From Iphinoe sp. HA4291-MV1 (lineage in GTDB: Bacteria > Cyanobacteriota > Cyanobacteriia > Cyanobacteriales > Nostocaceae): a stretch of 64,000 nt of DNA. Location: positions 62,001 to 126,000 of the forward strand of contig JAHHHH010000007.1 in NCBI GenBank assembly GCA_019359415.1, given 5' to 3'. Positions 24,921 to 33,198 of the stretch are shown one piece after another. Every line of letters starts with the position of its first letter. The stretch's first letter is position 1. A program made the position numbers and the translations under genes. Under the pieces are notes generated by a model. The model made no database searches. It worked only from the letters and a program-made list of their open reading frames with translations, and was not told the origin of the DNA.

Positions 24921-26135
24921 CTATTGAGGCTTATGATCGAGGCGAATCGCTTGCTCTAGAGCTAATTTTTCTCTGGCTCTACGAGCATATGGCTGTAATT
25001 TTGTGAGATTCCAGCCTGTAATTATACTCATATCTTCCAAATTCATTCCCTTCATTAACATTTCTACACACCATGTCTGTTGAGCTTGCTTAATGACTGG
25101 CTGTTGCCCTTCTGGTGTTAATAATTCCTCAGTTAATATTTGCCAGCGCTGTTGTATTTCTACCTCTGAAATTGGCATTCCATCATCGTTGAGAAATAAT
25201 GCAGAGTGGTTATCTTTTCGACCTTTTAACCATTGAGTTAAGGGATTGCGAGTATAAGAGCCATAGCGCTTACCCATGATCCACTGATTAACTGGAACTT
25301 GTCGAATAGCACCCTGAGTGATTTGCAATAAGTGCTGGTTGGCATTACTAATTCGGTGAGTTCGCTCCAAATTCACAATTTCTTCTGGATATAAACCTGC
25401 TCCAAACAAAACATACATAAGAGCATAATCTCGTAGTCCTGATTTTTTGGCTCTTTGCAAAATCAAGTGGACTAAATTTGCTGGTAAATCTACCACTTTT
25501 TCTGTCGTAATAGACTCATTGTTGACTTGAGGTGAGGATTGTGTAGCTACCTTTAAAAACAGTGCCATCAAATTTTCCAAAAACTCATCTCTATCATGCC
25601 AAAGTTCATGAAATTCACTGGTAAACTCAATCACGGCATACCCCAACAACATACTATTGAGTAAACTTGCCAGCTTTTGAGCCGACAATTGCGTGTGTAA
25701 TTGCTCACGTTCCATTACTATTGCTAAATATTCAGCAACATAGTAATTAGCTTGAGTTATGGTTCTTCCTAGTGCCTGACGATTTTCTACTGGATATTTT
25801 CCTGCCTCACCGACCATAGAACGTACTAGTTCAGGAACCTGTTCTAGAGCCTCTAATCGGTCTTCGCAGTAATCTTTGAGAGCTTGGTAAACACTGGTCG
25901 TTTGATTTGCTTGCATTTTTAAAGATTCACCCAGTTCTTTAAACACTGGCGATTCGGAAATGACCGCCAGAACCAATCCGTGCTTATTACCAAATTGCCG
26001 AAATAGCGTCACTTCATTAACTTTTGCTAATTCTGCGACTGCCTTTGTCGTCGTCTCGGTAATTCCTTGAGCCGCGAATAACTCCATTGCTGCATGAATC
26101 AGTCGCTGTCGCGTTGTCATTGTTTCACCAGACAT
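24921..26135 (-). CDS. TetR regulator fused to a degenerate tyrosine-recombinase domain
   Basis: A 404-residue protein, about twice the normal TetR length. Residues 5-55 are a TetR DNA-binding domain (TRQRLIHAAMELFAAQGITE, then VNEVTLFRQFGNKHGLV), and residues to about 190 form the ligand-binding region. From about 230 it resembles a phage-integrase catalytic fold: SGLRDYALMYVLFGAGLYPE, EEIVNLERT, then WCVEMLMKGMNLEDMSIITG and LQPYARRARE. The catalytic Arg and the H..R box appear lost (Glu in LYPEEI; QAQQT where HxxR belongs), so this is probably an extra binding or dimerisation module. It is divergent from the desaturase gene, with two palindromes between them. Confidence 0.85.
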   Translation of the reverse strand: MSGETMTTRQRLIHAAMELFAAQGITETTTKAVAELAKVNEVTLFRQFGNKHGLVLAVISESPVFKELGESLKMQANQTTSVYQALKDYCEDRLEALEQVPELVRSMVGEAGKYPVENRQALGRTITQANYYVAEYLAIVMEREQLHTQLSAQKLASLLNSMLLGYAVIEFTSEFHELWHDRDEFLENLMALFLKVATQSSPQVNNESITTEKVVDLPANLVHLILQRAKKSGLRDYALMYVLFGAGLYPEEIVNLERTHRISNANQHLLQITQGAIRQVPVNQWIMGKRYGSYTRNPLTQWLKGRKDNHSALFLNDDGMPISEVEIQQRWQILTEELLTPEGQQPVIKQAQQTWCVEMLMKGMNLEDMSIITGWNLTKLQPYARRAREKLALEQAIRLDHKPQ

Positions 26136-26143
26136 AAGTTAAA

Positions 26144-26164
26144 AGTGCAAGTATCACTTGCACT
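26144..26164. promoter_or_regulatory. Operator palindrome 1 (TetR/desaturase intergenic)
   Basis: AGTGCAAGT-ATC-ACTTGCACT is a perfect 9-bp dyad, nine bases from the start codon of the TetR gene. The position and symmetry fit autorepression by the TetR protein. Confidence 0.85.
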
Positions 26165-26191
26165 TCAATTTTACCTTTGCTAAACTGAAAA

Positions 26192-26210
26192 ATGTAAGTA
26201 ACACTTGCAT
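26192..26210. promoter_or_regulatory. Operator palindrome 2 (TetR/desaturase intergenic)
   Basis: ATGTAAGT-AAC-ACTTGCAT is an 8-bp dyad with one mismatch. It shares the core AAGT-N3-ACTTGCA with palindrome 1, with centres 47 bases apart. It lies upstream of the desaturase start and would control that promoter. Confidence 0.8.
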
Positions 26211-26286
26211 CCTCTATTTCTAATTTATAGTGCTAGTCATTAGGTACTCAGCACTGATACAGGCATTCACGTTAAAGGAAAGATTC

Positions 26287-27135
26287 ATGACAATAAACTC
26301 AGATGCGACTGTTGCTAAGCAGTCACTGGCTCTGAGCTGGAGCAATGTGGCATTTTTCGGTACAGTTCATGCTTTGGCAATGCTTGCTCCTTGGTACTTT
26401 TCTTGGTCTGCGTTGGGAGTAATGATATTCCTGCACTGGTTGTTTGGCAGTATTGGCATCTGTTTGGGATATCACCGACTTTTAACTCACCGAAGTTTAT
26501 CTGTGCCAAAGTGGTTGGAATATGCGATCGCTACCTTGGGAGCACTTGCTATGCAAGGAGGACCAATCTGTTGGGTAGCTGGACATCGGCTGCATCATGC
26601 ACATACAGAGGACGCAGATAAAGATCCCTACTCTTCCCAGCGTGGTTTTTGGTGGAGTCATATGCTTTGGATTTTTTACCTACGTCCAGATTTTCTTAAC
26701 TACGAAACATACAAACGATTTGCTCCTGAATTAGAGCGCGATCCATACTATCGTTGGCTAGAGCGCTACTTCTTACTGCTTCAAATTCCTGTTGCTGTTT
26801 TATTGTATGCTGTGGGTGGATGGTCTTTTATCGTCTATGGAGTTTTTCTCAAGTCAGTATTACTCTGGCATAGCACTTGGTTTATCAACTCTGCGGCTCA
26901 CTTACGCGGTTACCGTCGTTTCCAGTTGAAGGACAACTCTCGTAATCTTTGGTGGGCAGCTATCCTAACTTATGGAGAAGGTTGGCATAATAATCACCAT
27001 GCTCACCCAAATGTAGCAAAAGCCGGATACCATTGGTGGGAAGTAGATATGACTTGGTGGGCAATTAAAATATTGCAAACTCTGGGTTTAGCGAAGAAAG
27101 TTGTGATGCTTCCAACGCCAAAAGCAGAAGTTTAA
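26287..27135 (+). CDS. desC: Acyl-lipid/acyl-CoA delta-9-type fatty acid desaturase
   Basis: A 282-residue membrane diiron desaturase with the three histidine boxes HRLLTHRS, HRLHHAHTED and WHNNHHAHP, and several membrane helices. In cyanobacteria DesC-type enzymes place the first double bond in acyl lipids at delta-9. The closest type here, with GGPICWVAGHRLHHAHTED and the C-terminal GYHWWEVDMTWWAIKIL, fits DesC. AAAGGAAAG precedes ATG 26287. Expression is probably controlled by the divergent TetR protein. Confidence 0.93.
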   Translation: MTINSDATVAKQSLALSWSNVAFFGTVHALAMLAPWYFSWSALGVMIFLHWLFGSIGICLGYHRLLTHRSLSVPKWLEYAIATLGALAMQGGPICWVAGHRLHHAHTEDADKDPYSSQRGFWWSHMLWIFYLRPDFLNYETYKRFAPELERDPYYRWLERYFLLLQIPVAVLLYAVGGWSFIVYGVFLKSVLLWHSTWFINSAAHLRGYRRFQLKDNSRNLWWAAILTYGEGWHNNHHAHPNVAKAGYHWWEVDMTWWAIKILQTLGLAKKVVMLPTPKAEV

Positions 27136-27299
27136 CCTCTTGCAATCAATCTCAGGGTATTGAGAACCACAGATGAGCACAGAGATGTACACCGATAAAT
27201 TATCTGCATGTATCTCTGTGTGCATCTGCGGTTCCAAATATTCCTAAACCAGATTTTTGCAAGAAATCTAATGTACCGTTTTAGCCGAAAACAGTACCT

Positions 27300-27989
27300 A
27301 TGGACACCATAACACTCACTGATCACCATCTTTTGTGTCTTTTACAACTGGCTAGCCCAGCTTTACCAGTGGGAGCTTATAGCTATTCTGAAGGATTAGA
27401 AACGCTGGTGGAGAATAGCACAATTGATAACCAAGCAGCTTTACAGCACTGGTTAAAAGCAGAACTGCGTTACGGCGCAATTCGTTTAGAGGCGGCGGTG
27501 ATGGTACGAGCTTTTCAATCTGTGAAGGTGGGTGATTTCAAGGCGCTATCATATTGGAATATGTGGTTATCTGCTGTGCGGGAAACGGAAGAATTACGCG
27601 CTTCTAGCTGGCAAATGGGGCGATCGCTAATCCGCTTACTTGCAGAATTACAACCACAACTTGTAGCTATTGTCAATACTGTTGGTCATCCTTGCAATTA
27701 TGCAATTGCTTTTGGCATTGCGGCTGCTCATTGGGATATCAATATAAAAGCAGCATTACTAGGATATCTGCATAGTTGGGCAAGTCACATGGTCACTGTT
27801 GGGGTAAAGCTAATTCCTTTGGGACAAACAGCGGGACAGCAGTTATTGCTGGAGTTACAAGAATTGCTGAGTGATGCAGTTGAAGAGATTATAGAGTTGG
27901 AGGATGAGGATTTAAGTTGTTGTAGTTGGGGTTTGTCGTTGGCGAGTATGAGACATGAGACACTTTATACAAGGCTATTTCGGAGTTGA
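27300..27989 (+). CDS. ureF: Urease accessory protein UreF
   Basis: A 229-residue urease maturation factor with [20 protein letters not shown] near the N-terminus, then [20 protein letters not shown] and [20 protein letters not shown]. UreF acts with UreD/UreH and UreG as a GTPase-regulating complex for nickel insertion into apo-urease. ureG follows after 32 bases. ureE and the structural genes are not in the window. Confidence 0.96.
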   Translation: MDTITLTDHHLLCLLQLASPALPVGAYSYSEGLETLVENSTIDNQAALQHWLKAELRYGAIRLEAAVMVRAFQSVKVGDFKALSYWNMWLSAVRETEELRASSWQMGRSLIRLLAELQPQLVAIVNTVGHPCNYAIAFGIAAAHWDINIKAALLGYLHSWASHMVTVGVKLIPLGQTAGQQLLLELQELLSDAVEEIIELEDEDLSCCSWGLSLASMRHETLYTRLFRS

Positions 27990-28021
27990 TGAAGAAGGTG
28001 AGGACACAAAAGGATTAACTA

Positions 28022-28630
28022 ATGACTATGACTGCGAGTGCTTTTCGAGTTGGTGTTGCTGGTCCGGTGGGGTCGGGTAAAACGGCTTTGGTTGATGCTT
28101 TGTGTAAGGCGATGCGTGATGAGTATCAAATTGCCGTCGTGACGAATGATATTTATACGCAAGAGGATGCTCAATTTTTGGTGCGTTCTCAAGCTTTGGT
28201 AGGCGATCGCATTCTGGGTGTGGAAACTGGAGGTTGTCCTCATACGGCTATTCGGGAAGATGCTTCAATGAATTTGGCAGCAATTGAACAGTTGGAGGTG
28301 CGTTTTCCAGATTTGGATTTGGTATTTTTAGAAAGTGGTGGTGATAACTTGGCGGCTACTTTTAGTCCTGAGTTAGTAGATTTAACAATTTATGTTATCG
28401 ATGTTGCTGCTGGTGATAAGATTCCCCGTAAAGGTGGTCCTGGAATTACTAAGTCTGATTTGTTGGTGATTAATAAAACTGATTTGGCTCCCTATGTCGG
28501 CGCTGATTTAAGTGTGATGGAACGAGATGCTAAAAAAATGCGTGGGGAAAAACCTTTTATTTTCACGAATTTGAAAACGAAGGAAGGATTGGCAGAGATT
28601 ATTCAGTTTGTGGCTACAAATATTTGCTGA
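28022..28630 (+). CDS. ureG: Urease accessory GTPase UreG
   Basis: A 202-residue SIMIBI-class GTPase with P-loop [10 protein letters not shown] (residues 14-23), the Ni-binding CPH motif in [13 protein letters not shown] (Cys72, His74), [15 protein letters not shown], and the G4 motif [10 protein letters not shown]. It supplies nickel and GTP energy for urease activation. It is cotranscribed with ureF. Confidence 0.98.
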   Translation: MTMTASAFRVGVAGPVGSGKTALVDALCKAMRDEYQIAVVTNDIYTQEDAQFLVRSQALVGDRILGVETGGCPHTAIREDASMNLAAIEQLEVRFPDLDLVFLESGGDNLAATFSPELVDLTIYVIDVAAGDKIPRKGGPGITKSDLLVINKTDLAPYVGADLSVMERDAKKMRGEKPFIFTNLKTKEGLAEIIQFVATNIC

Positions 28631-28914
28631 TAAACATACTCAAAAGAAGAATTATCGATAAACATAGGCAGATTTGAATAAGCTAATACGCATTTAACTT
28701 GGCCTTTGTTGATTTTGGAGAAAAAGCGCGGAGCCGGAGACGCTCCGCCTCCGGTCAATCCTTCTCCCCTGCTCCTGGAGCCCCTCTGCCCCCCTGCTGT
28801 CTAAATGTGCAAATTAGGTGTTTAACAGCTTAGCCGTTATTTTCTTTGTACTATGCCAAACAAAAAATTGGATACCCAGTGCTAACATGATTGTTAGTTT
28901 AGGGAACAAGCAAG

Positions 28915-29151
28915 ATGAATTGGGGAATTGGGGAAGCACAGCAAAAGTTTTCTGAACTCATTAATGCTGCAATTGATGAACCTCAGCTGGTTTATAACCA
29001 GGAGCAGTTAGTGGTAGCGGTAATAAAAGCTGAGATGTTTCAAGAGTTTTTGGCTTGGCGTAAGCAGCAAGAAAAGTTGTCTGTTGCAGACGCTTTCGCA
29101 GAATTACGACAGCTTTGCGCTGAGGAGGACTATATATTTGAGATTCCTTAA
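28915..29151 (+). CDS. Phd/YefM-type antitoxin, apparently orphan
   Basis: A 78-residue protein with the Phd N-terminal fold: WGIGEAQQKFSELINAAIDE followed by PQLVYNQEQLVVAVIKAEMF. These proteins dimerise, bind their own promoter and neutralise Doc or RelE-type toxins. The next gene is a formamidase-type enzyme 24 bases downstream, and no toxin-like frame occurs on either side, so this copy has no visible partner. Confidence 0.8.
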   Translation: MNWGIGEAQQKFSELINAAIDEPQLVYNQEQLVVAVIKAEMFQEFLAWRKQQEKLSVADAFAELRQLCAEEDYIFEIP

Positions 29152-29175
29152 TTCTAACAAAATACTACAGCAGCT

Positions 29176-30141
29176 ATGACTCACCACATCCTCAAAGCCA
29201 CCAAGAAAACCGTGCATCTTGGTGGATTCTCTCATCTTTTAGAACCAGCACTCACTGTTGACTCTGGCGACACAGTTGATGTAGAAACATACAGTGGTTA
29301 CTACGTTTACGACAAAGCACCACCTGAGTTTCTCACACCTACATTTCTTGATATTTGCCAAAATCTTACCCCAGAACGCAAAGTTGCAGCAGGACCACAT
29401 TTGCTGACTGGACCAATTTATGTACGGGGTGCGGAACCTGGAGATGTTTTGGAAGTAAAACTAGAAGCAATAACACCCAGTTTACCCGTTGGTTTTAACG
29501 CGATTCGTACAGGTTGGGGAGCATTACCACATCAGTTTTATCAACCAGCTTTGAGATTTATTCCTCTTGATTTAGAAAATAAAATTACAGAATTTCCAAT
29601 TGGTAGTGGTATAAAAATTCCCCTCAAACCCTTTTTTGGTATCTTGGGTGTCGCTACTACAGAAGCATCCCGAAACTCAATCCCTCCTGGTCATTATGGT
29701 GGTAATATTGATAACCAGGACCTGCAAGCCGGTTCTAGAATTTTTTTGCCGATTTTTGTTCCTGGCGCTTTATTTTCTATCGGTGATGGACATTCAGCAC
29801 AAGGAGATGGTGAAGTTAATGTTACCGCAATCGAGACTTCAATGAACGGCACGATTCAGTTAAAACTTCGCAAGAATTTACAATTGACAATGCCAATTGC
29901 CGAAACTCCTACAGATATTATCACGATGGGATTCGGTCAAACATTAGATGAGGCTTTAGAACTGGCTTTAAAAAATATGATTGATTTCTTAGAACGCTTC
30001 ATCAATTTGTCACCTGAAGATGCTTATGTATTGTGTAGTTTAGCTGTAAACTTTCGTATCACCCAAGTTGTCAACAGTCCGCAAAAAGGTGTTCATGGAA
30101 TGCTACCAAAGTCAATTTTGCCTAAAGCAATGGAACTATAG
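29176..30141 (+). CDS. Acetamidase/formamidase family protein
   Basis: A 321-residue protein of the FmdA_AmdA family: VDSGDTVDVETYSGYYVYDK near the N-terminus, GPIYVRGAEPGDVLEVKL, PPGHYGGNIDNQDLQAGSRI, the metal-site region SIGDGHSAQGDGEVNVTAIE, and the C-terminal VVNSPQKGVHGMLPKSI. It hydrolyses short amides to ammonia and the acid. Proximity to urease accessory genes suggests a role in nitrogen scavenging, but the intervening antitoxin makes a common operon doubtful. Confidence 0.9.
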   Translation: MTHHILKATKKTVHLGGFSHLLEPALTVDSGDTVDVETYSGYYVYDKAPPEFLTPTFLDICQNLTPERKVAAGPHLLTGPIYVRGAEPGDVLEVKLEAITPSLPVGFNAIRTGWGALPHQFYQPALRFIPLDLENKITEFPIGSGIKIPLKPFFGILGVATTEASRNSIPPGHYGGNIDNQDLQAGSRIFLPIFVPGALFSIGDGHSAQGDGEVNVTAIETSMNGTIQLKLRKNLQLTMPIAETPTDIITMGFGQTLDEALELALKNMIDFLERFINLSPEDAYVLCSLAVNFRITQVVNSPQKGVHGMLPKSILPKAMEL

Positions 30142-30482
30142 GACTCATATTTTATTTTTGAAAAAAGTCCGTACACCTCTACCTCCCTTATTTCCTGTTC
30201 CCTAAGAGTTCCCTAGAACACCGATTCAGTAATCGGGAAAAAGGTAAAAATTCACTTAACCACTTAGTAAACAGTGAAGGATAAAATAGCTGAAAAGCTG
30301 TTCAGGCACTAATTGTAGCGAAAAGTAAGGTGTTGGCGATATTTAATAAACTCTCAAGGTCAAATGCACTGTTGGTTCAGGTATATTCGGTTTAACACAG
30401 GTGCATTAAAGACCGAGAGTTTACGTATGCGACCAGGAAATTGGCATCCACCGATAGAACTGAATGCCCAAGAAGAAAAATC
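30142..30482. other. Intergenic region
   Basis: No intact gene. The stretch 30369-30426 (GTTCAGGTATATTCGGTTTA and onward) leads into a short frame at 30427 that looks like a transposase N-terminus. The region lies between the convergent formamidase and panE genes. Confidence 0.35.
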
Positions 30483-30537
30483 TCATATTTTTCTAGTTCC
30501 CCATGTGGTTTTCTCCAGCAACTTAACACTGGCATAG
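30427..30537 (+). pseudogene. Possible transposase N-terminal relic
   Basis: A 36-codon frame begins MRPGNWHPPIELNAQEEK, a start I associate from memory with a common cyanobacterial transposase. After codon 18 it runs into the 3' end of panE on the other strand, so at most 18 codons remain. The family assignment is weak. Confidence 0.35.
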
Positions 30538-31472
30538 ATAGCATCAATATGAGGAGTGGGAGTTTGCGTCAGTCTTCCCAATTCTGCGACAGCGCCGACG
30601 ATCGCATCCACCTCTGTCGGACGACATGCTTCAACATCCTGCAGCATTGAAGTTTTGTGAGCACCAACTTTTTGCGCACCTTCAATCCGCTGCTCCAAGG
30701 TGATGCCAAAATCAATTCCCAGTTTCTCGGCGATTGCCTGTGCTTCGCTCATCATTTGTCTTGCGAGTTCGCGAGTCAAAGGGTATTGGCAAATATGATC
30801 GAGTGTTGCACGAGTTAAGGCGCTGATGGGATTAAACGCGACGTTTCCCCACAACTTCACCCACATGTCAGTGCGGATTTGAGTGCGTATGGGTGCTTTC
30901 AATCCTGCCAACTTTAAAGCTTGCGCTAACAACTGAATCCGTTCGGTTTTAGAAGCATCGATTTCACCCAGACTGAAGCGATCGCCTTCAATATGTTTAA
31001 TCACACCTGGTTCAACTATCTCAGTTGCTGGGTAAACAACACAACCAATCACGCGCTCAGCACCAATATTAGCTTCAATGATACCATCCGGATCGACAGA
31101 CTGAATCCGAATTCCTTCATACACGCCGCTGTGCTTGCGAAAGTACCACCAGGGAATGCCATTCTGAGACGTCACCACCATTGTTTCTGGTTTATAGAGA
31201 TAGGGGAGATGGGGAGCGATCGCTGCTACACTTGTAGCCTTGACAGCCAAAATCACCACATCTTGGGGTTGAGCTTGACTCATATCACTGGTTGCTAAAC
31301 TTGGAGTCGCTATGTGGATTGAGCCATCCGCCATTATCAGTTTCAGCCCATTTTTTTGAATTGCTTCTAGATGAGCACCACGAGCAATCAGCGTAACTTC
31401 TTTCCCAGAAAGCGCTAACTTTGCTCCTAAATAACCACCAATAGCACCCGCGCCAACAATACAGATTTTCAT
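30483..31472 (-). CDS. panE: 2-dehydropantoate 2-reductase (ketopantoate reductase)
   Basis: A 329-residue NADPH-dependent enzyme of the ApbA/PanE family. It has the N-terminal dinucleotide motif MKICIVGAGAIGGYLGAKLA, LAVKATSVAAIAPHLP, TSQNGIPWWYF, KLWGNVAFNPISALTRATLD (a substrate-binding region) and a C-terminal helical domain. It would make pantoate for coenzyme A. PanE paralogues can act on other 2-oxo acids, so specificity is probable rather than proven. The window also carries coaX. Confidence 0.9.
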   Translation of the reverse strand: MKICIVGAGAIGGYLGAKLALSGKEVTLIARGAHLEAIQKNGLKLIMADGSIHIATPSLATSDMSQAQPQDVVILAVKATSVAAIAPHLPYLYKPETMVVTSQNGIPWWYFRKHSGVYEGIRIQSVDPDGIIEANIGAERVIGCVVYPATEIVEPGVIKHIEGDRFSLGEIDASKTERIQLLAQALKLAGLKAPIRTQIRTDMWVKLWGNVAFNPISALTRATLDHICQYPLTRELARQMMSEAQAIAEKLGIDFGITLEQRIEGAQKVGAHKTSMLQDVEACRPTEVDAIVGAVAELGRLTQTPTPHIDAIYASVKLLEKTTWGTRKI

Positions 31473-31526
31473 GGAATTTTATGTAGCTTTAAGCTTATTA
31501 ACTCGCTGCTAATTGCCATCTGCTAA

Positions 31527-32373
31527 CTATATCGCTAAACGAGCATAAATTTCTGGTGCGTTGTTTTTCAAGTCATTTATTAAAAGAGCGATCGCACTCG
31601 TCCCTGCATTACGTAAATAACGTTGTTTGCTCCCCGGTTCTAGCAACATCCCACCGCTATGATGAATACCAACTACCTGAAAATTATCATCGAAAACAGG
31701 CGAGCCTGATGAACCTGGTTCTGTACTTGTAGTATATTGCAATACTTGATTGTCGGCGTAGGCGACAAAGTTATTCTGTATGGAGATTTTCTTCAAATGT
31801 CCGCCGGGATGCTGAATGATTGCTACACGTTCATCTCGTCGCATCAACTTATTTTTGAAGATTAAGGGTTTGCCGAAGTCGGGGACATCTTTCAGGGTTA
31901 CTACTGTAAAATCCAGTTCTTTGTTAGTGTAAAAAGCACCATCCGGTAAAGCGCTACATTTTTCCTAGACAAAACCGGACAACCTTGGCAAAAAAGGCGG
32001 GTTTTTCGGTCAATAAGCACGATTAATTGAGAATCGCCGCCTTTTTTGCCCCCACCACAGATATCTGTGAGTGCTTCAAGAGTACTCGTGGGGGTTTGGG
32101 TCTAACACGTAAGAAATGGAGCCAGCCTTTGTTGAATTGATCTGTGTTCCAAGACGAGTACGCGTAGTAGTAAGGCTGGCTCCATTTCTAGGGGACAATG
32201 AAAGGGAAGGAAGTCCTGTTTTGTCATGGTTTCACCCAACCCCCAATAATCTGTGTTGGGCATTCTTTACCCAACGCAGCAATTAAGAAAGATTGACGTT
32301 CTCTCTGTGATTCTACAAATGGTCTGAGGATTTCTGCCAACTCATTGATAGTGTTGGGGTCTAATTTCACCAT
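31527..32373 (-). pseudogene. Broken effector-associated-domain / trypsin-like protease gene
   Basis: Two pieces of one minus-strand gene are separated by about 260 bases of repeat DNA. The 5' piece (32373-32224) encodes MVKLDPNTINELAEILRPFV, then ERQSFLIAALG, which resembles an EAD-type adaptor of predicted conflict systems. The 3' piece (31964-31527) encodes a trypsin-like domain: ELDFTVVTLKDVP (Asp region), IQHPGGH, and the nucleophile motif EPGSSGSPVFDD, ending ARLAI. The His-bearing segment between them is lost. A stop at 31967-31965 precedes the 3' piece. An ATG at 31847 could still yield a 106-residue fragment that lacks both His and Asp. Confidence 0.68.
32112..32189. mobile_element. 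MITE-like hairpin with 18-bp perfect inverted repeats
   Basis: AGAAATGGAGCCAGCCTT (32112-32129) is perfectly complementary to 32172-32189, with a 42-base loop and no coding capacity. It is part of the roughly 110-base block that splits a repeat found intact, in inverse orientation, near 7165-7230. Confidence 0.6.
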
Positions 32374-32504
32374 CGACTCAACCTTTCACCTGCGCCAATG
32401 TTGTGACTAACACGCTTAATTACAAATATAATGTAGAAAATACTGCTTCAAGTTGTGAGAGGTAATGATGCTGTTTTCCTGAGAATGAGTGAGTGTATGT
32501 TTCT

Positions 32505-33083
32505 TTATTCCTCGGTTTCAAATACAACACCTTCATACAGCAGTTCAATCGGACACTCAAATTCAATGCTTGATAAAGTGATGATATCTCCAGCAGTGTA
32601 AGGATAGTAAAGCCACATTCTTCCCTCTCCCCGAGAGTAACGCTCAACGGAGATTTTTTCAGAGTCAATCAAGATATACTCTTGCAAAGTAGGGATTGTC
32701 AAATAGTAAGTGAATTTTTCACCTCTATCTTTAGCGCTTGTACCAGGGGATAGGACTTCTGCAATTAGTTTGGGATTTTGAATAAATTTGCGGGCATTGA
32801 GGTCTTGAGGGTTGCAACTAACGATAACATCAGGATAGTAGTAAGGGCTTCTAGAATTGACTTGCACTTTCACATCTGATACATTCACCCGACAATTTCT
32901 GGAACGCAGATGGGGACGTAAGGCTGTGTAAAAGTTAAGTGCAATGTCGTTATGGGGAATTGTACCACCCGTCATGGCAAATACTTCGCCGTTGACATAT
33001 TCGTAGCGAACATCTTGCTGAGGTTCCCATTCGAGATATTCCTCGACTGTCATTTTTTGAGGTTGTTGGGGGGTAACTATCAT
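32505..33083 (-). CDS. Uma2-family (DUF820) putative endonuclease
   Basis: A 192-residue PD-(D/E)XK-fold protein of the Uma2 family: QKMTVEEYLEWEPQQDVRYE, YVNGEVFAMTGGT, the acidic YYPDVIVSC and LIAEVLSPGTSAKDRGEKF with the expected E.L...T...D..K pattern. These genes are very numerous in cyanobacteria, and their role is unknown (a nuclease by fold only). A second member lies at 56582-57316. Confidence 0.92.
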   Translation of the reverse strand: MIVTPQQPQKMTVEEYLEWEPQQDVRYEYVNGEVFAMTGGTIPHNDIALNFYTALRPHLRSRNCRVNVSDVKVQVNSRSPYYYPDVIVSCNPQDLNARKFIQNPKLIAEVLSPGTSAKDRGEKFTYYLTIPTLQEYILIDSEKISVERYSRGEGRMWLYYPYTAGDIITLSSIEFECPIELLYEGVVFETEE

Positions 33084-33198
33084 ACCAAAATTTCTTCAAG
33101 CTTGCTTTGATTGTAGCCAATGGTTAACATTTGAGATGTTGCAAGTCGAGTTGCGATTGGCTTTGCCACTGCCCCTTGGGCAATCGCCATGATTCCTA

